Under the pieces are notes generated by a model, which did not search any database, was not told the origin of the DNA, and worked only from the letters and a program-made list of their open reading frames with translations. A stretch of DNA of 64,000 bases. It comes from Nemorincola caseinilytica (GTDB taxonomy: Bacteria > Bacteroidota > Bacteroidia > Chitinophagales > Chitinophagaceae). Below, piece by piece: positions 42,088-50,646 of the stretch (the first letter of the stretch is position 1; each line of letters starts with the position of its first letter). A program made the translations under genes and the position numbers. The stretch is from the NCBI RefSeq assembly GCF_039540515.1, contig NZ_BAABFA010000007.1, positions 62,001 to 126,000 of the forward strand, in the 5' to 3' direction.

Positions 42088-43470
42088 ATGCATTTCGATA
42101 CCCTTTTACTGATGTCAGGCACTGCGATGAAGGTGGTGCAGCTTTTTGTTGCGCTGTCCCTGCTGATAGTACTGCATGAGTTCGGCCATTTTTTCTTTGC
42201 ACGCCTATTCAAGACCCGTGTAGAGAAGTTCTACCTCTTCTTCGATTTTCTTTTTCCTTTCTCGGGCCTGCTGAACTTTGCATTGTTCAAGAAGAAAAAA
42301 GGCGATACCGAGTATGGTATAGGCTGGTTCCCCCTGGGTGGCTATGTGAAGATAGCCGGCATGGTGGACGAGAGTATGGACAAGGAACAGATGGCCCTGC
42401 CACCGCAGCCATGGGAATACAGGAGCAAGAAGGCCTACCAGCGCCTGTTCATAATGCTGGGGGGTATAATAGTGAATGTGATACTGGCCATAGTGCTGTA
42501 CATAGCCGTGTTCAGCATATATGGCGAAGAATACCTGCCCGTGGCCAATGCGAAATATGGTATCATGGCCGACAGCACCGCGCGGTCTATGGGCCTGCAC
42601 CATGGCGATAAGGTAATAGCCATAGACGGCCAGCAGGTAACGAGGTTCGAGAAGATACTGCCTTCTATAGTGATGGACGAAGGAAAGGTGATAACCGTGG
42701 AGCGCGACGGGCAGCGGGTAGACCTGCCTGTGAAGCCGGGTATAGTACATTCCATAGTATCGGGTACGAGGGGCACTTTTGTGCTGCCCCGTATGCCTAT
42801 GGTAGTAGAAGACGTGGCCAAGGGCAAACAAGCAGATAAAATGGGCCTGCAGGTGAACGACAGTATAGTAGCGCTGAACGGCATACCTACTGTATTCATA
42901 GACCAGTACGATAGCGTGGCAAAGACACTGGCAGTAGGCCAGCCTATAACCCTGAGCATAATACGCAACGGCCAGCCCATGCAGCTGACAGGCACACTGC
43001 CTGAAGACAGGATAGTGGGCTTTTACAAGTATGTGGATCCCGAACATTATTTCAAATTCGAGGAGATAAAGTATGGCCCGATGGCCGCCATAGGTAAGGG
43101 GTTTTCTTACACCTTCGAAAAATTCGGCGACTATGTACAGAACTTCAAGCTTATGTTCACATCCAAAGAGATAAAGGTGAACGAAAGCATGGGCGGCATC
43201 ATCAGCTTTGGCAAGATATTCCCTGCCGAGTTCGATATGCAGAAATTCCTGATGCTAACGGCCTTCGTATCGGTGATACTGGCCTTCATGAACCTGCTGC
43301 CCATACCCGGCCTCGATGGCGGCTATGTGATATTCCTGGTATGGGAAATGATAACCGGCAAGCAGGTGAGCGAGAAGGTGATGGAGCGTGCCACATCGGT
43401 AGGCCTTATACTGCTGCTGGCCCTGATGGCATATGCCAACGGCCTGGATATACTGAGGCTATTCAAGTAA
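42088..43470 (+). CDS. rseP: RseP-type site-2 membrane metalloprotease
   Basis: 460 residues. M50 proteases cut membrane-embedded substrates, for example anti-sigma factors or leftover signal peptides. The zinc site is HEFGH (30-34) in the first helix and 'PIPGLDGGYVIF' (about 404-415) near the end. One or two PDZ domains lie between, with 'GLHHGDKVIAIDGQQV' and 'GLQVNDSIVALNGIPT'. The ATG at 42088 is used; ATGs at 42112 and 42127 are possible and would give a shorter N-terminus. No anti-sigma gene is adjacent. Confidence 0.93.
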   Translation: MHFDTLLLMSGTAMKVVQLFVALSLLIVLHEFGHFFFARLFKTRVEKFYLFFDFLFPFSGLLNFALFKKKKGDTEYGIGWFPLGGYVKIAGMVDESMDKEQMALPPQPWEYRSKKAYQRLFIMLGGIIVNVILAIVLYIAVFSIYGEEYLPVANAKYGIMADSTARSMGLHHGDKVIAIDGQQVTRFEKILPSIVMDEGKVITVERDGQRVDLPVKPGIVHSIVSGTRGTFVLPRMPMVVEDVAKGKQADKMGLQVNDSIVALNGIPTVFIDQYDSVAKTLAVGQPITLSIIRNGQPMQLTGTLPEDRIVGFYKYVDPEHYFKFEEIKYGPMAAIGKGFSYTFEKFGDYVQNFKLMFTSKEIKVNESMGGIISFGKIFPAEFDMQKFLMLTAFVSVILAFMNLLPIPGLDGGYVIFLVWEMITGKQVSEKVMERATSVGLILLLALMAYANGLDILRLFK

Positions 43471-43529
43471 GGCCTCTCCCCGCCCCTCTCCAAGGGAGAG
43501 GGAGATGAGCCGTGAATGCGGAGAAACAG

Positions 43530-43569
43530 TGCGAAGAGCGGTGTAGCTACACCGCTCTTCGCATTTTCC
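43530..43569. terminator. bidirectional terminator between convergent genes
   Basis: A perfect 34-base palindrome (43530-43563: TGCGAAGAGCGGTGTA, GC, then its complement) followed by TTTTCC on the plus strand. It ends rseP and, from the other side, the TonB-receptor gene. A second CT-rich hairpin, CCCTCTCC-AA-GGGAGAGGG, lies at about 43482-43502. Confidence 0.85.
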
Positions 43570-43595
43570 GAATTATCGCATTGCCGCATTCCCCA

Positions 43596-45488
43596 TCACA
43601 GCTCTACCCGCACACCGGCCATCCAGTTGATGCCGGGCATGGGGCGGAAACCTGCCACAGAGTAGCGGGCGTTCCATACATTATTGCACTGCACGTTCAG
43701 CAGCACATCGTGCTTGTGCATTTTCATACCATACATGGCCTGTATGTTCCCTGTATTATACGGATCGAGCCATGCCGACTCATCGGTGGTGATGAAACGA
43801 TAGCCCGTATAAGTATGACCATAAGTAAGGTATAGCTTCCGCCATGAGAAGCTAATGCTGCCGCGTGCATTGTAGCGCGGGGTATAGGGTATCTGCTGGC
43901 CTATGCTGCCATCGGCAGGCATATAACTATCGGTGGTAGTGGCCAGCACATAGGATGTGGCAATGCCCAGCTGCAGCCCCCATTCACCTGAATTATAGGA
44001 GATCTTATTATCCGTCTCCACACCACGGCTGTGCACACTGGCTATATTGTGGGGTGTCCATACGGCGCCGCCCAGCCACATGATCCAGTCATTTATATTC
44101 CGGTTGAATACGGCCACATCGTGATAGTATATAGTACGTCCCCGTTTTATATTCAGGGTATAACCCGCATCCTGACTCCAGCCCTGTTCGGGCCTTAGCG
44201 TAGGGTTGCCTCCGGGAAAATAGTACAACTCATTGAGCGTGGGCATGCGGTAGGTGCGCTGCACCGTGGCCCTCAGCCCCAGCAGATCCTTTACAAGCGT
44301 ATAATTGGCGCCTGCGCCCGGCAGGAAGATATTGGTGGCATTCACCCGCTCTGCACGCGCCTGTACCGACAGGAACATTCTTTTCTTCAGCGCGCTGCGG
44401 GAATAGGTGCCGCCTATGCCTGCGCGCTGCTGCCGCTGGCTGTCGGCACCGGAGGCCAGCCACGATACCTGCACGGGCGAGAACAGCACCAGGCTACCAC
44501 CCTTTTTGTGCCAGTGCCGCCACGTCACCTCATGAAAGTATTGGTACACACCCGCCTGCGAACGCAACTGTACAGCAGGGTCGGTATAGGTATAGCTGTC
44601 GTTTATGAGCGATGCGGTCACAAGCAGCATATTGGACCGTACACGGCTCCACGACGCCACAGTACGCAGCGACCTATCCTGCTGCTGCTTTGCCGAGTAT
44701 GGCTCGAAGAGGGCCGGCGGTATTCGCCTGTCATACTGCTGCACCCATGCCGATAGCTGCAGCACGTTCTGGTCTTTTATCTGATATGCGGCCTGCAGCA
44801 TGGCCGCACCGCTCTGCAGGGTACTGTTGGGCATCTTTGCCTTGTCGCCGGCAGCCGTGGTATAGCCATAGTCGTTGCGGGCCGTTTGCGCGAATGCGCT
44901 GGTGGAAAAGAACCACTTCTTGGTGTTATAGGCCCCCTTTAGTCCGGCTGAGAATTGGCCAAAGCTTCCTGCGCCAGTGGCGATGGCCAGCCTCTTGTAC
45001 CGATGGTCGAAGCCGGGGACATCATTGTCCAGCATTAGAGCGCCACCTACATTGCCACTACCGAAGAGCGCACCCGAGCTACCATATACTATATTGGCCC
45101 GGCTAATGAAGAGTACGGGCATGGTAGATATATCGGCAACACCAAGGGCCGCGTTCTGTATAGGCACCCCATTCCAGAACACCTGCGACTGTGCCGCCGA
45201 GGCCCCCCTGAGGCCCAGTGTAGAAAGCCCATTGAAGCTGTATGCCTTTACGAACACAGGCATCTGCTGCGACAGCAGTGTGGCCATATCCTGCATCCCA
45301 TACCGTTTCAGCAGCATAGTATCTATAACCTTTACCTGCTGGCCTGCCGCGCCATCGTTCAGCTTTATACTATTGAAAAGTTTGCGTGTGGTACTCACCT
45401 TTACCTCACCCAGGGTGGTATCGCGCTGCTGTGCATGCAGCCGCACGGCAGGTAGCAGTAGCAGTAAGGGAATAAATTTTCGCAGCAC
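43596..45488 (-). CDS. TonB-dependent outer-membrane receptor
   Basis: 630 residues with a signal peptide (MLRKFIPLLLLLPAVRLHAQ), a plug domain ('DMATLLSQQMPVFVKAYSFN', 'LGLRGASAAQSQVFWNGVPI', 'IVYGSSGALFGSGNVGGALM') and a 22-strand-like barrel ending in 'NWMAGVRVEL'. There is no N-terminal carboxypeptidase-like domain and no SusD partner, so it is not a polysaccharide receptor of the SusC kind; size and plug are closer to BtuB or siderophore receptors. No cobalamin riboswitch or Fur-like site is seen in the 110 bases upstream. Substrate unknown. Confidence 0.88.
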   Translation of the reverse strand: MLRKFIPLLLLLPAVRLHAQQRDTTLGEVKVSTTRKLFNSIKLNDGAAGQQVKVIDTMLLKRYGMQDMATLLSQQMPVFVKAYSFNGLSTLGLRGASAAQSQVFWNGVPIQNAALGVADISTMPVLFISRANIVYGSSGALFGSGNVGGALMLDNDVPGFDHRYKRLAIATGAGSFGQFSAGLKGAYNTKKWFFSTSAFAQTARNDYGYTTAAGDKAKMPNSTLQSGAAMLQAAYQIKDQNVLQLSAWVQQYDRRIPPALFEPYSAKQQQDRSLRTVASWSRVRSNMLLVTASLINDSYTYTDPAVQLRSQAGVYQYFHEVTWRHWHKKGGSLVLFSPVQVSWLASGADSQRQQRAGIGGTYSRSALKKRMFLSVQARAERVNATNIFLPGAGANYTLVKDLLGLRATVQRTYRMPTLNELYYFPGGNPTLRPEQGWSQDAGYTLNIKRGRTIYYHDVAVFNRNINDWIMWLGGAVWTPHNIASVHSRGVETDNKISYNSGEWGLQLGIATSYVLATTTDSYMPADGSIGQQIPYTPRYNARGSISFSWRKLYLTYGHTYTGYRFITTDESAWLDPYNTGNIQAMYGMKMHKHDVLLNVQCNNVWNARYSVAGFRPMPGINWMAGVRVEL

Positions 45489-45540
45489 GCCGGTGAGGGT
45501 TTGGAGGGTGAATGTATGTAACGGTATGGTGGTAAAATTA

Positions 45541-45575
45541 CAAAAAACACCCTGCCACCGAAAGATAGCAGGGTG
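45541..45575 (-). terminator. intrinsic terminator of comA
   Basis: Stem CACCCTGC (45548-45555) / GCAGGGTG (45568-45575), followed on the minus strand by TTTTTTG. It lies 25 bases after the comA stop. Confidence 0.85.
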
Positions 45576-45599
45576 CAGAATGTATCGTAAACGCAGGAA

Positions 45600-46391
45600 T
45601 TATTCCGATGGTGGCATCACATGTACACCTTCCTTGGGCAGGTATAGGTGGAAGGTATCGCCACGGAGGCCTATGCGCATAGACTCCAGCGGTATCACCT
45701 CGGCAGGGGCCAGGTTGCCCAGGTTCACATTGGCGCCCAGCAGCTCTGTGAAGTATACCTGCTGTGCCTTTTGCGGCGCCTCCCAAATGATCTTCTCATA
45801 GGGTATCTGTGTCAGTATCTCCTGTACCAGGCCCTCGCGTACCTCGCCCGATCCGCGGTAGATGCCTACGTTGCCTGCCTCGCGGGCTTCGGCAATAACG
45901 TAAGTTGCACCGGCTTCCAGTTCGGCCTTCATCAGCTCTATCCATTTGTATGGTGGCATGATGTGGGTGGCATCTTTTGAGCCTACCTCAGAGAATACAG
46001 TGGCATGTTTTGCCAACTTCTCTATGTAGCCGCACTTTTCTATGTGAGGTATGATAACCGAGCCGTCAGACACTTCTACATGCGACAGGCCGTAGTCTTT
46101 TATCACCTGTATATAGTCGTCTACCTGGTCGCGGATGAGGAATGCCTCGAAGAGGGTACCGCCAAAGTACACAGGTATGTTGTGGCTCTGGTATATCTCT
46201 ATCTTCTCGCGCAGGTTGGCAGTAACAGCGCTGGTACCGAAGCCGAGCTTCACTATGTCCACATATGGTGCGGCCACCGATAGGAAATCGCGTACACCAT
46301 CCAGTCCCATGCCCTTATCCATCACCATGGTAAGGCCATAAGTGCGTGGTATCGTAGTGCGTTCGGGAAGGTTCTTTAGTTTAAAATTCAT
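45600..46391 (-). CDS. comA: phosphosulfolactate synthase
   Basis: Start set at the ATG at 46391 (MNFKLKNLPERT), giving 263 residues; the longer frame to 46430 overlaps the region upstream of a divergent gene. ComA joins sulfite to phosphoenolpyruvate to give phosphosulfolactate. Family landmarks are 'YGLTMVMDKGMGLDGVRDFL', 'YVDIVKLGFGTSAVT', 'IPVYFGGTLFEAFL', 'HVEVSDGSVIIPH', 'SEVGSKDATHIMPPYKWIE' and 'YVIAEAREAGNVGIYRGSGE'. Archaea use the enzyme for coenzyme M. Bacteroidota more likely use it for another sulfonate, possibly a sulfonolipid precursor. No comB or comC lies near. Not related to competence protein ComA. Confidence 0.93.
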   Translation of the reverse strand: MNFKLKNLPERTTIPRTYGLTMVMDKGMGLDGVRDFLSVAAPYVDIVKLGFGTSAVTANLREKIEIYQSHNIPVYFGGTLFEAFLIRDQVDDYIQVIKDYGLSHVEVSDGSVIIPHIEKCGYIEKLAKHATVFSEVGSKDATHIMPPYKWIELMKAELEAGATYVIAEAREAGNVGIYRGSGEVREGLVQEILTQIPYEKIIWEAPQKAQQVYFTELLGANVNLGNLAPAEVIPLESMRIGLRGDTFHLYLPKEGVHVMPPSE

Positions 46392-46480
46392 GAATATGTA
46401 TGTTGAAAAACCGTGGCAAAGATAATTCATTCCCTTTTATGCCGTTAGTGGTCGTATATTGCGGTATAATTCGTGCATTT

Positions 46481-46774
46481 ATGCGCCGTAATGTACCTAT
46501 CGTCGGTTTCGTAGTTGGCCTGCTGCTGCCTGTGCTGGGCTTCTTCATCGTGTACTTCCTGATGTTCAGGAGCAGCAGCACGATAGGGGGACTGCTGCAA
46601 TCGCTCATGCACGACCACAAGTCGGCAAGCAAGGTGCTCACACTGAGCCTGCTCATCAACCTTGTTCCATTCGTTTACTGCAATACCAAAAGACTGGACT
46701 ATGCCATGCGCGGTATAGTGAGCGCTACCATGCTGTATGCTGTGTTCATAGTGCTGGTCATGTTCGTTTGGTGA
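46481..46774 (+). CDS. small three-helix membrane protein upstream of lpxB
   Basis: 97 residues from the ATG at 46481 (MRRNVPIVGF); an upstream in-frame start at 46400 is poorer and overlaps the promoter area. Three hydrophobic helices: 'VPIVGFVVGLLLPVLGFFIV', 'VLTLSLLINLVPFVY' and 'ATMLYAVFIVLVMFVW'. The stop is one base before the lpxB ATG, so the two are co-translated. It may serve lipid A export or anchoring, by position only. Confidence 0.72.
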   Translation: MRRNVPIVGFVVGLLLPVLGFFIVYFLMFRSSSTIGGLLQSLMHDHKSASKVLTLSLLINLVPFVYCNTKRLDYAMRGIVSATMLYAVFIVLVMFVW

Positions 46775-46775
46775 T

Positions 46776-47888
46776 ATGCGTTACTACATCATAGCCGGCG
46801 AGGCAAGCGGAGACCTGCATGGTGGCAACCTGATAAGGGCCATACACAGGCAGGATACCCATGCCGATGTGCGCTGCTGGGGTGGCGATAAGATGCAGGC
46901 CGCAGGCGCTACCGTGGTGAAGCACTACCGCGACCTGGCCTTTATGGGCTTTGTAGAGGTGCTGATGCACCTGCGCACCATAATGGGCAATATCTCTTTT
47001 TGCAAAAAAGACATACTGCAGTACCGGCCCGATGTGCTGGTGCTCATAGACTACCCGGGCTTTAACCTGCGCATAGCAGCATGGGCCAGGCAGCAGGGTA
47101 TAAAAGTGGTATACTACATATCGCCGCAGGTATGGGCATGGAAGGAGAACAGGGTAAAGCAGATAAAGCGCGACGTGGACAAGATGCTAGTGATACTGCC
47201 CTTTGAGGAGGACTTCTACAAAAAATGGGACTACCCGGTGACCTATGTGGGGCATCCGCTGATAGAGGTGGTGAGCCATGAGCGCAACGAGGTGGCCACC
47301 GTGCCACTATCGGACAGGCCGCTGATAGCGCTGCTACCCGGCAGCCGCGCGCAGGAGATACGGGTGAAGCTGCCCATAATGCTGCAGATGGTGGAGCGTT
47401 TTCCGCAATACAGGTTCGCAATAGCGCAGGCGCCCTCACAGCCCGATGCACTGTATAACGAGATAATGGGCGGCAGGGATGTGCAACTGGTAAAGGGCAA
47501 TACCTACAACCTGCTGAAGCAGGCAAAGGCCGGGCTGATAACCAGCGGTACGGCCACACTGGAGACCGCACTCTTCGGGGTGCCGCAGGTGGTATGCTAT
47601 AAGGGGAATGCAGTATCGTTCTGGCTGGCCACGAAACTGGTAAAGGTGAAGTACATATCGCTGGTGAACCTGATAATGGACAAGCCCGTGGTAACAGAGC
47701 TGATACAGCACGACCTGACAGCGGAAAAACTGGCCGCCGCACTGGATCGCCTGCTGAACGATGAACAGTACCAGGCCGCACTGGCGCAAGACCATAAGGA
47801 ACTATGGTACAAGCTGGGCAGCAGCCCGGCATCTGATAATGCGGCACGCGAGATAGTGCTGCTGGCGCAGACCGTCAATCGAGGGTAG
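46776..47888 (+). CDS. lpxB: lipid-A-disaccharide synthase
   Basis: 370 residues. LpxB joins UDP-diacylglucosamine and lipid X to make the tetraacyl disaccharide of lipid A. Landmarks: 'YIIAGEASGDLHGGNLI', 'FMGFVEVLMHLRTI', 'VLIDYPGFNLRIA', 'YYISPQVWAWKENRVKQIKR', 'FEEDFYKKWDYPVTYVGHPL', 'ALLPGSRAQEI' and 'ITSGTATLETALFGVPQVVCY'. It overlaps the 3' end of the convergent downstream gene by 14 bases. Other lpx genes are not in the window. Confidence 0.97.
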   Translation: MRYYIIAGEASGDLHGGNLIRAIHRQDTHADVRCWGGDKMQAAGATVVKHYRDLAFMGFVEVLMHLRTIMGNISFCKKDILQYRPDVLVLIDYPGFNLRIAAWARQQGIKVVYYISPQVWAWKENRVKQIKRDVDKMLVILPFEEDFYKKWDYPVTYVGHPLIEVVSHERNEVATVPLSDRPLIALLPGSRAQEIRVKLPIMLQMVERFPQYRFAIAQAPSQPDALYNEIMGGRDVQLVKGNTYNLLKQAKAGLITSGTATLETALFGVPQVVCYKGNAVSFWLATKLVKVKYISLVNLIMDKPVVTELIQHDLTAEKLAAALDRLLNDEQYQAALAQDHKELWYKLGSSPASDNAAREIVLLAQTVNRG

Positions 47889-49524
47889 CCCATGCCAGCC
47901 TGAGCGATACATAGTCGCTGCGCTTGTACCGAATGACCGATACATAGGTATTGCGTTTTTCATCGTAGTCGGCGCCTTCTATAAAACTGCTTTTGTACTC
48001 CTTCTTCATGGGTTCGCCGAAAAGGAATTTTTTGGTGAGGTTTCGTTTCTTATCCAGCTTGTAGTAGCAGGCATTGGAGAGGGCAGAAAGAAATACCGTA
48101 TCCAGTTGCTCGTCTATTTGTTTAGAGAAATTCTTGCTGCCATCGTTGAAGATGATGTAAATATCGCTGCCATTATTGTAGGTATTGCCCGACATGAACT
48201 GGCGCTCGTATACCTGCCGTGGCATATCGTCGAACATGGCATGCTGCTGCCAGCGCTTGGCTAGGCTGGCGGGGTCGTAGTAGTGCCGGTAGCTTTTGAA
48301 GTACTGTGCCTTGGGCAGTACTGTGCCCCATATCTCTTTGCCTTCATCGTTCACCTGGGTGATGCATATATTGCCCAGGTAGGTCTCCATCACGCGGTTG
48401 CGCGAAAAGCTCTCGGAAGTGAAATTGCGGTCGTACGATTCGGATATGATGGTAGACAGCCCATTGTTGTTTGTATACATGCGAATGGGAAAACCGCGGA
48501 AGTGCTGCGCGGTATCGGTCTTTTCCATCAGCATTTCATTGGCCAGCTTGTTGGTGACCCATGTGTAGCGGCCATCGAGGTTCTCGGGATCGAAGGTGAG
48601 GAAGAGATCGGCAAGCATGGCCGTGGGGCGCATCTCTAGCCCGAAGCGGTAGAGCGCATCGCTATAGCTGAGCAGCATGAGGTTGATGGTGCCTGCGAAC
48701 CGGTTGTGACTATAATGCGTATAGTAAGGTATGATGTTGGACGCGAGGTCTATATTGCGCTGTATGGGCCGTGTGCTGTCGGCATGTATGTAAAAGACCT
48801 GCAGGTAGTGGTTGTATATGGGATTGGTGATGGCCATAGAGTTGGAGCGCGTACCGTTCATCACCATGTTCGATAGGGCCAGTGTTACACATACGCCATC
48901 GCCATGAGATTCGGCGCCTACTACCGTCATATAGTCGTAGCTCTTGCGGTCGAAGTGGAGGGGCACATCGCGGTACTGCTCGTGGCGGGCATTGTAGTAG
49001 GCCACATGCACATTGCATTCGCGGAACTGCATCACATCCTGGCTGTAGAGTATCTTGTAGCCGGCCTCAGACCTTTGTTTCATCACATAGAAGCGGGTAG
49101 GTTTTGCCAGGCTTTTGGAGCGGCCTACTATTCTCTCTTCTACCAGTTTTCCTATATTGCCGTTGAAGCGCATGCGTATGAGGCTATGCTTGCCCAGGTT
49201 CTGCTGCTCGAAGAACACAACGGCCTCGCCACCTATCTCATACAGGCCCTTGAAGAGGGATGTGGTGAGCATGAAGAGGTCCAGCTCGCGGCACTGGGCC
49301 TGTGTGCTGGCTATGCGCTTGTGCGTACTGTCGAACACCATCACCTTTATAGGCTTACCTATCTGGAAGTGGAAGAGCATGGTATTGCCATTTTCCATGC
49401 ACAGCACTTTGTTGATGCCTACCTCATCCAGGCTCAGCGTAGTACTCATGTCATAACTGTCCTTTGCCTGCGCGGCAGCGAATGTGATGATGTATAAAGT
49501 GATAGTGAATAGAATACGGGTCAT
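47875..49524 (-). CDS. exported protein of unknown function
   Basis: 549 residues with a signal peptide (MTRILFTITLYIITFAAAQA). The mature chain is rich in beta-strand-like stretches such as 'TMLFHFQIGKPIKVMVFDST', 'YKILYSQDVMQFRECNVHVA' and 'MTVVGAESHGDGVCVTLALS'; it may be a large beta-propeller without clear blade motifs. No T9SS tail, lipobox or catalytic motif is seen. Likely periplasmic. Its end overlaps lpxB by 14 bases on the other strand. Confidence 0.7.
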   Translation of the reverse strand: MTRILFTITLYIITFAAAQAKDSYDMSTTLSLDEVGINKVLCMENGNTMLFHFQIGKPIKVMVFDSTHKRIASTQAQCRELDLFMLTTSLFKGLYEIGGEAVVFFEQQNLGKHSLIRMRFNGNIGKLVEERIVGRSKSLAKPTRFYVMKQRSEAGYKILYSQDVMQFRECNVHVAYYNARHEQYRDVPLHFDRKSYDYMTVVGAESHGDGVCVTLALSNMVMNGTRSNSMAITNPIYNHYLQVFYIHADSTRPIQRNIDLASNIIPYYTHYSHNRFAGTINLMLLSYSDALYRFGLEMRPTAMLADLFLTFDPENLDGRYTWVTNKLANEMLMEKTDTAQHFRGFPIRMYTNNNGLSTIISESYDRNFTSESFSRNRVMETYLGNICITQVNDEGKEIWGTVLPKAQYFKSYRHYYDPASLAKRWQQHAMFDDMPRQVYERQFMSGNTYNNGSDIYIIFNDGSKNFSKQIDEQLDTVFLSALSNACYYKLDKKRNLTKKFLFGEPMKKEYKSSFIEGADYDEKRNTYVSVIRYKRSDYVSLRLAWATLD

Positions 49525-49561
49525 AGTTCTTTTTTAAATGTAATTTACGAAAAAAGAAAGG

Positions 49562-49864
49562 TCACTCTTTCTTTTTCGGCTTTGCGGCCACGCCATTGTA
49601 TGCGGCCGTCAGTGCTTCTTTGAATATATCTTTCCGCACCTTGCTTATATCTACCATTGTATAGCCCTTTGTGCCCCATGCGCCGGGTACTGGGTAGAAC
49701 ACTGCACTGTTGTAGCTCACATACACCGACTGCTCTACCGGTGTCAGCCGTAGCATAGCGCGGCCATCCCGGGTATGGTAGGTAGCGAATATCCTGTCGC
49801 GGTAGCGGAAGGAGGGCTTTTCGAAGTGCGGCTTTTCCTCTGTGCCGGGGAAGGCCAGTGCCAA
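49562..49864 (-). CDS. MmcQ/YjbR-family protein
   Basis: At least 100 residues. The YjbR fold is recognisable: 'AFPGTEEKPHFEKPSFRYRD', 'RIFATYHTRDGRAMLRLTP', 'AWGTKGYTMVDISKV'. These small proteins bind DNA-like surfaces; the function is unclear. The first legal start is a TTG at 49864, but family-like sequence (VDLGHIRALAL) continues upstream in frame to the stop of the VOC gene at 49898 with no ATG, GTG or TTG. Either the protein is N-terminally shortened or it uses ATA or ATT. A Lys/Glu-rich tail ends it. Confidence 0.8.
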   Translation of the reverse strand: MALAFPGTEEKPHFEKPSFRYRDRIFATYHTRDGRAMLRLTPVEQSVYVSYNSAVFYPVPGAWGTKGYTMVDISKVRKDIFKEALTAAYNGVAAKPKKKE

Positions 49865-49897
49865 TGCGCGAATATGACCGAGATCTACTATTGTGTG

Positions 49898-50260
49898 TTA
49901 TTTAGTGTGTAATGCCAATTTATTTCCTTCGCTATCCAGAAATACCGCCCAGTGTCCTTTGCCGGGGCCCAGTGGGGTCTTAGGCATAATGGTCTTGCCA
50001 CCGGCTTTTTCTATTTGTGCCAGCATGGTATCTATATCGGCAGGTTCCATGTACACCACGGCGCCATCACCAGCTGGCCGGAAAGGTGGCAACTGGAACA
50101 AGTGGCCCACATTGTTGCCATCTTTGTCTGTGAAGTAGGCCATGGGAAAGGGCACATGCGGGTTCCTGGCAAGCATGCCGTTGGTAATATGGTTATAGAA
50201 GGCAAAAGCGCGTTCGAAGTCCTCGCAGGGTATGGCCGTATAACTGAATAGTTTGTTCAT
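49898..50260 (-). CDS. VOC-family (glyoxalase-like) protein
   Basis: 120 residues from the internal ATG (MNKLFSYTAI); an ATG five codons further up is also possible. The fold is a single pair of beta-alpha-beta modules: 'IPCEDFERAFAFYNHITNGM', 'AYFTDKDGNNVGHLFQLPPF', 'MLAQIEKAGGKTIMPKTPLG', 'WAVFLDSEGNKLALHTK'. VOC proteins include glyoxalases, dioxygenases and antibiotic-resistance binders; substrate not known. It is read into the YjbR gene in the same frame with one stop and eleven codons between. Confidence 0.87.
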   Translation of the reverse strand: MNKLFSYTAIPCEDFERAFAFYNHITNGMLARNPHVPFPMAYFTDKDGNNVGHLFQLPPFRPAGDGAVVYMEPADIDTMLAQIEKAGGKTIMPKTPLGPGKGHWAVFLDSEGNKLALHTK

Positions 50261-50395
50261 ATCTGAACAGGTCATTGGATAGTGATAGTATAAAGTTATC
50301 TGTTTTCATGCAATATGAAGCAGATGTTCCTGATGCCCGCCTATTCACTTCATAAATACGGGATTTTTCCCGTAGCGAACGGCCTGTATGCGGGG

Positions 50396-50403
50396 TATGT
50401 TTG
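50396..50403 (+). promoter_or_regulatory. TAnnTTTG -7 element in the clpC-VOC gap
   Basis: TATGTTTG on the plus strand. No recognised plus-strand gene follows before clpC (minus strand), only the small ORF at 50451. Confidence 0.35.
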
Positions 50404-50450
50404 CATAAGAAAAGGAAACACATTCACCACCCCCTTAAAAACGAACCTTT

Positions 50451-50531
50451 ATGCTGGCACTGAGCTTTTTGATAATAACCATGTTCAGGAAGATAAATTC
50501 CTACATAAAGGAGCGCAACTACTCTATGTAG
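50451..50531 (+). CDS. possible 26-residue membrane peptide
   Basis: ATG to TAG, with a hydrophobic start (MLALSFLIITMF) and a basic tail ('RKINSYIKERNYSM'). It has a -7 promoter element 48 bases upstream and a hairpin about 65 bases downstream (50595-50621). Together these make a small but complete-looking transcription unit in the 370-base gap between clpC and the VOC gene. The ORF is short enough to arise by chance. Confidence 0.25.
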   Translation: MLALSFLIITMFRKINSYIKERNYSM

Positions 50532-50594
50532 CATACCCTGACACCTGAGATAACAAGACTTTTTCCCACCCCCCGACTCTATAGCTATAAGACG

Positions 50595-50621
50595 AAGCGG
50601 CTGCCCAAAAGGCAGCCGCTT
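50595..50621. terminator. hairpin between clpC and the VOC region
   Basis: 11-bp stem AAGCGGCTGCC / GGCAGCCGCTT with a 5-base loop. It lies 26 bases after the clpC stop. The T content after the stem is low on both strands (ATTATTTAT on plus, CGTCTTATAG on minus). It most likely ends clpC and may also end a plus-strand transcript. Confidence 0.65.
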
Positions 50622-50646
50622 ATTATTTATATCTGTACGATCAGTG

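Noticed and set aside
43596..45488. Vitamin B12 receptor with cobalamin riboswitch
   Set aside because: The receptor size fits BtuB, but the 110 bases upstream hold only the comA terminator and show no B12-box or leader of sufficient length.
50315..50548. 77-codon plus-strand ORF in the clpC-VOC gap
   Set aside because: It begins upstream of the promoter element, has mixed composition and no motif. The shorter ORF at 50451 in another frame is the better, though weak, candidate.
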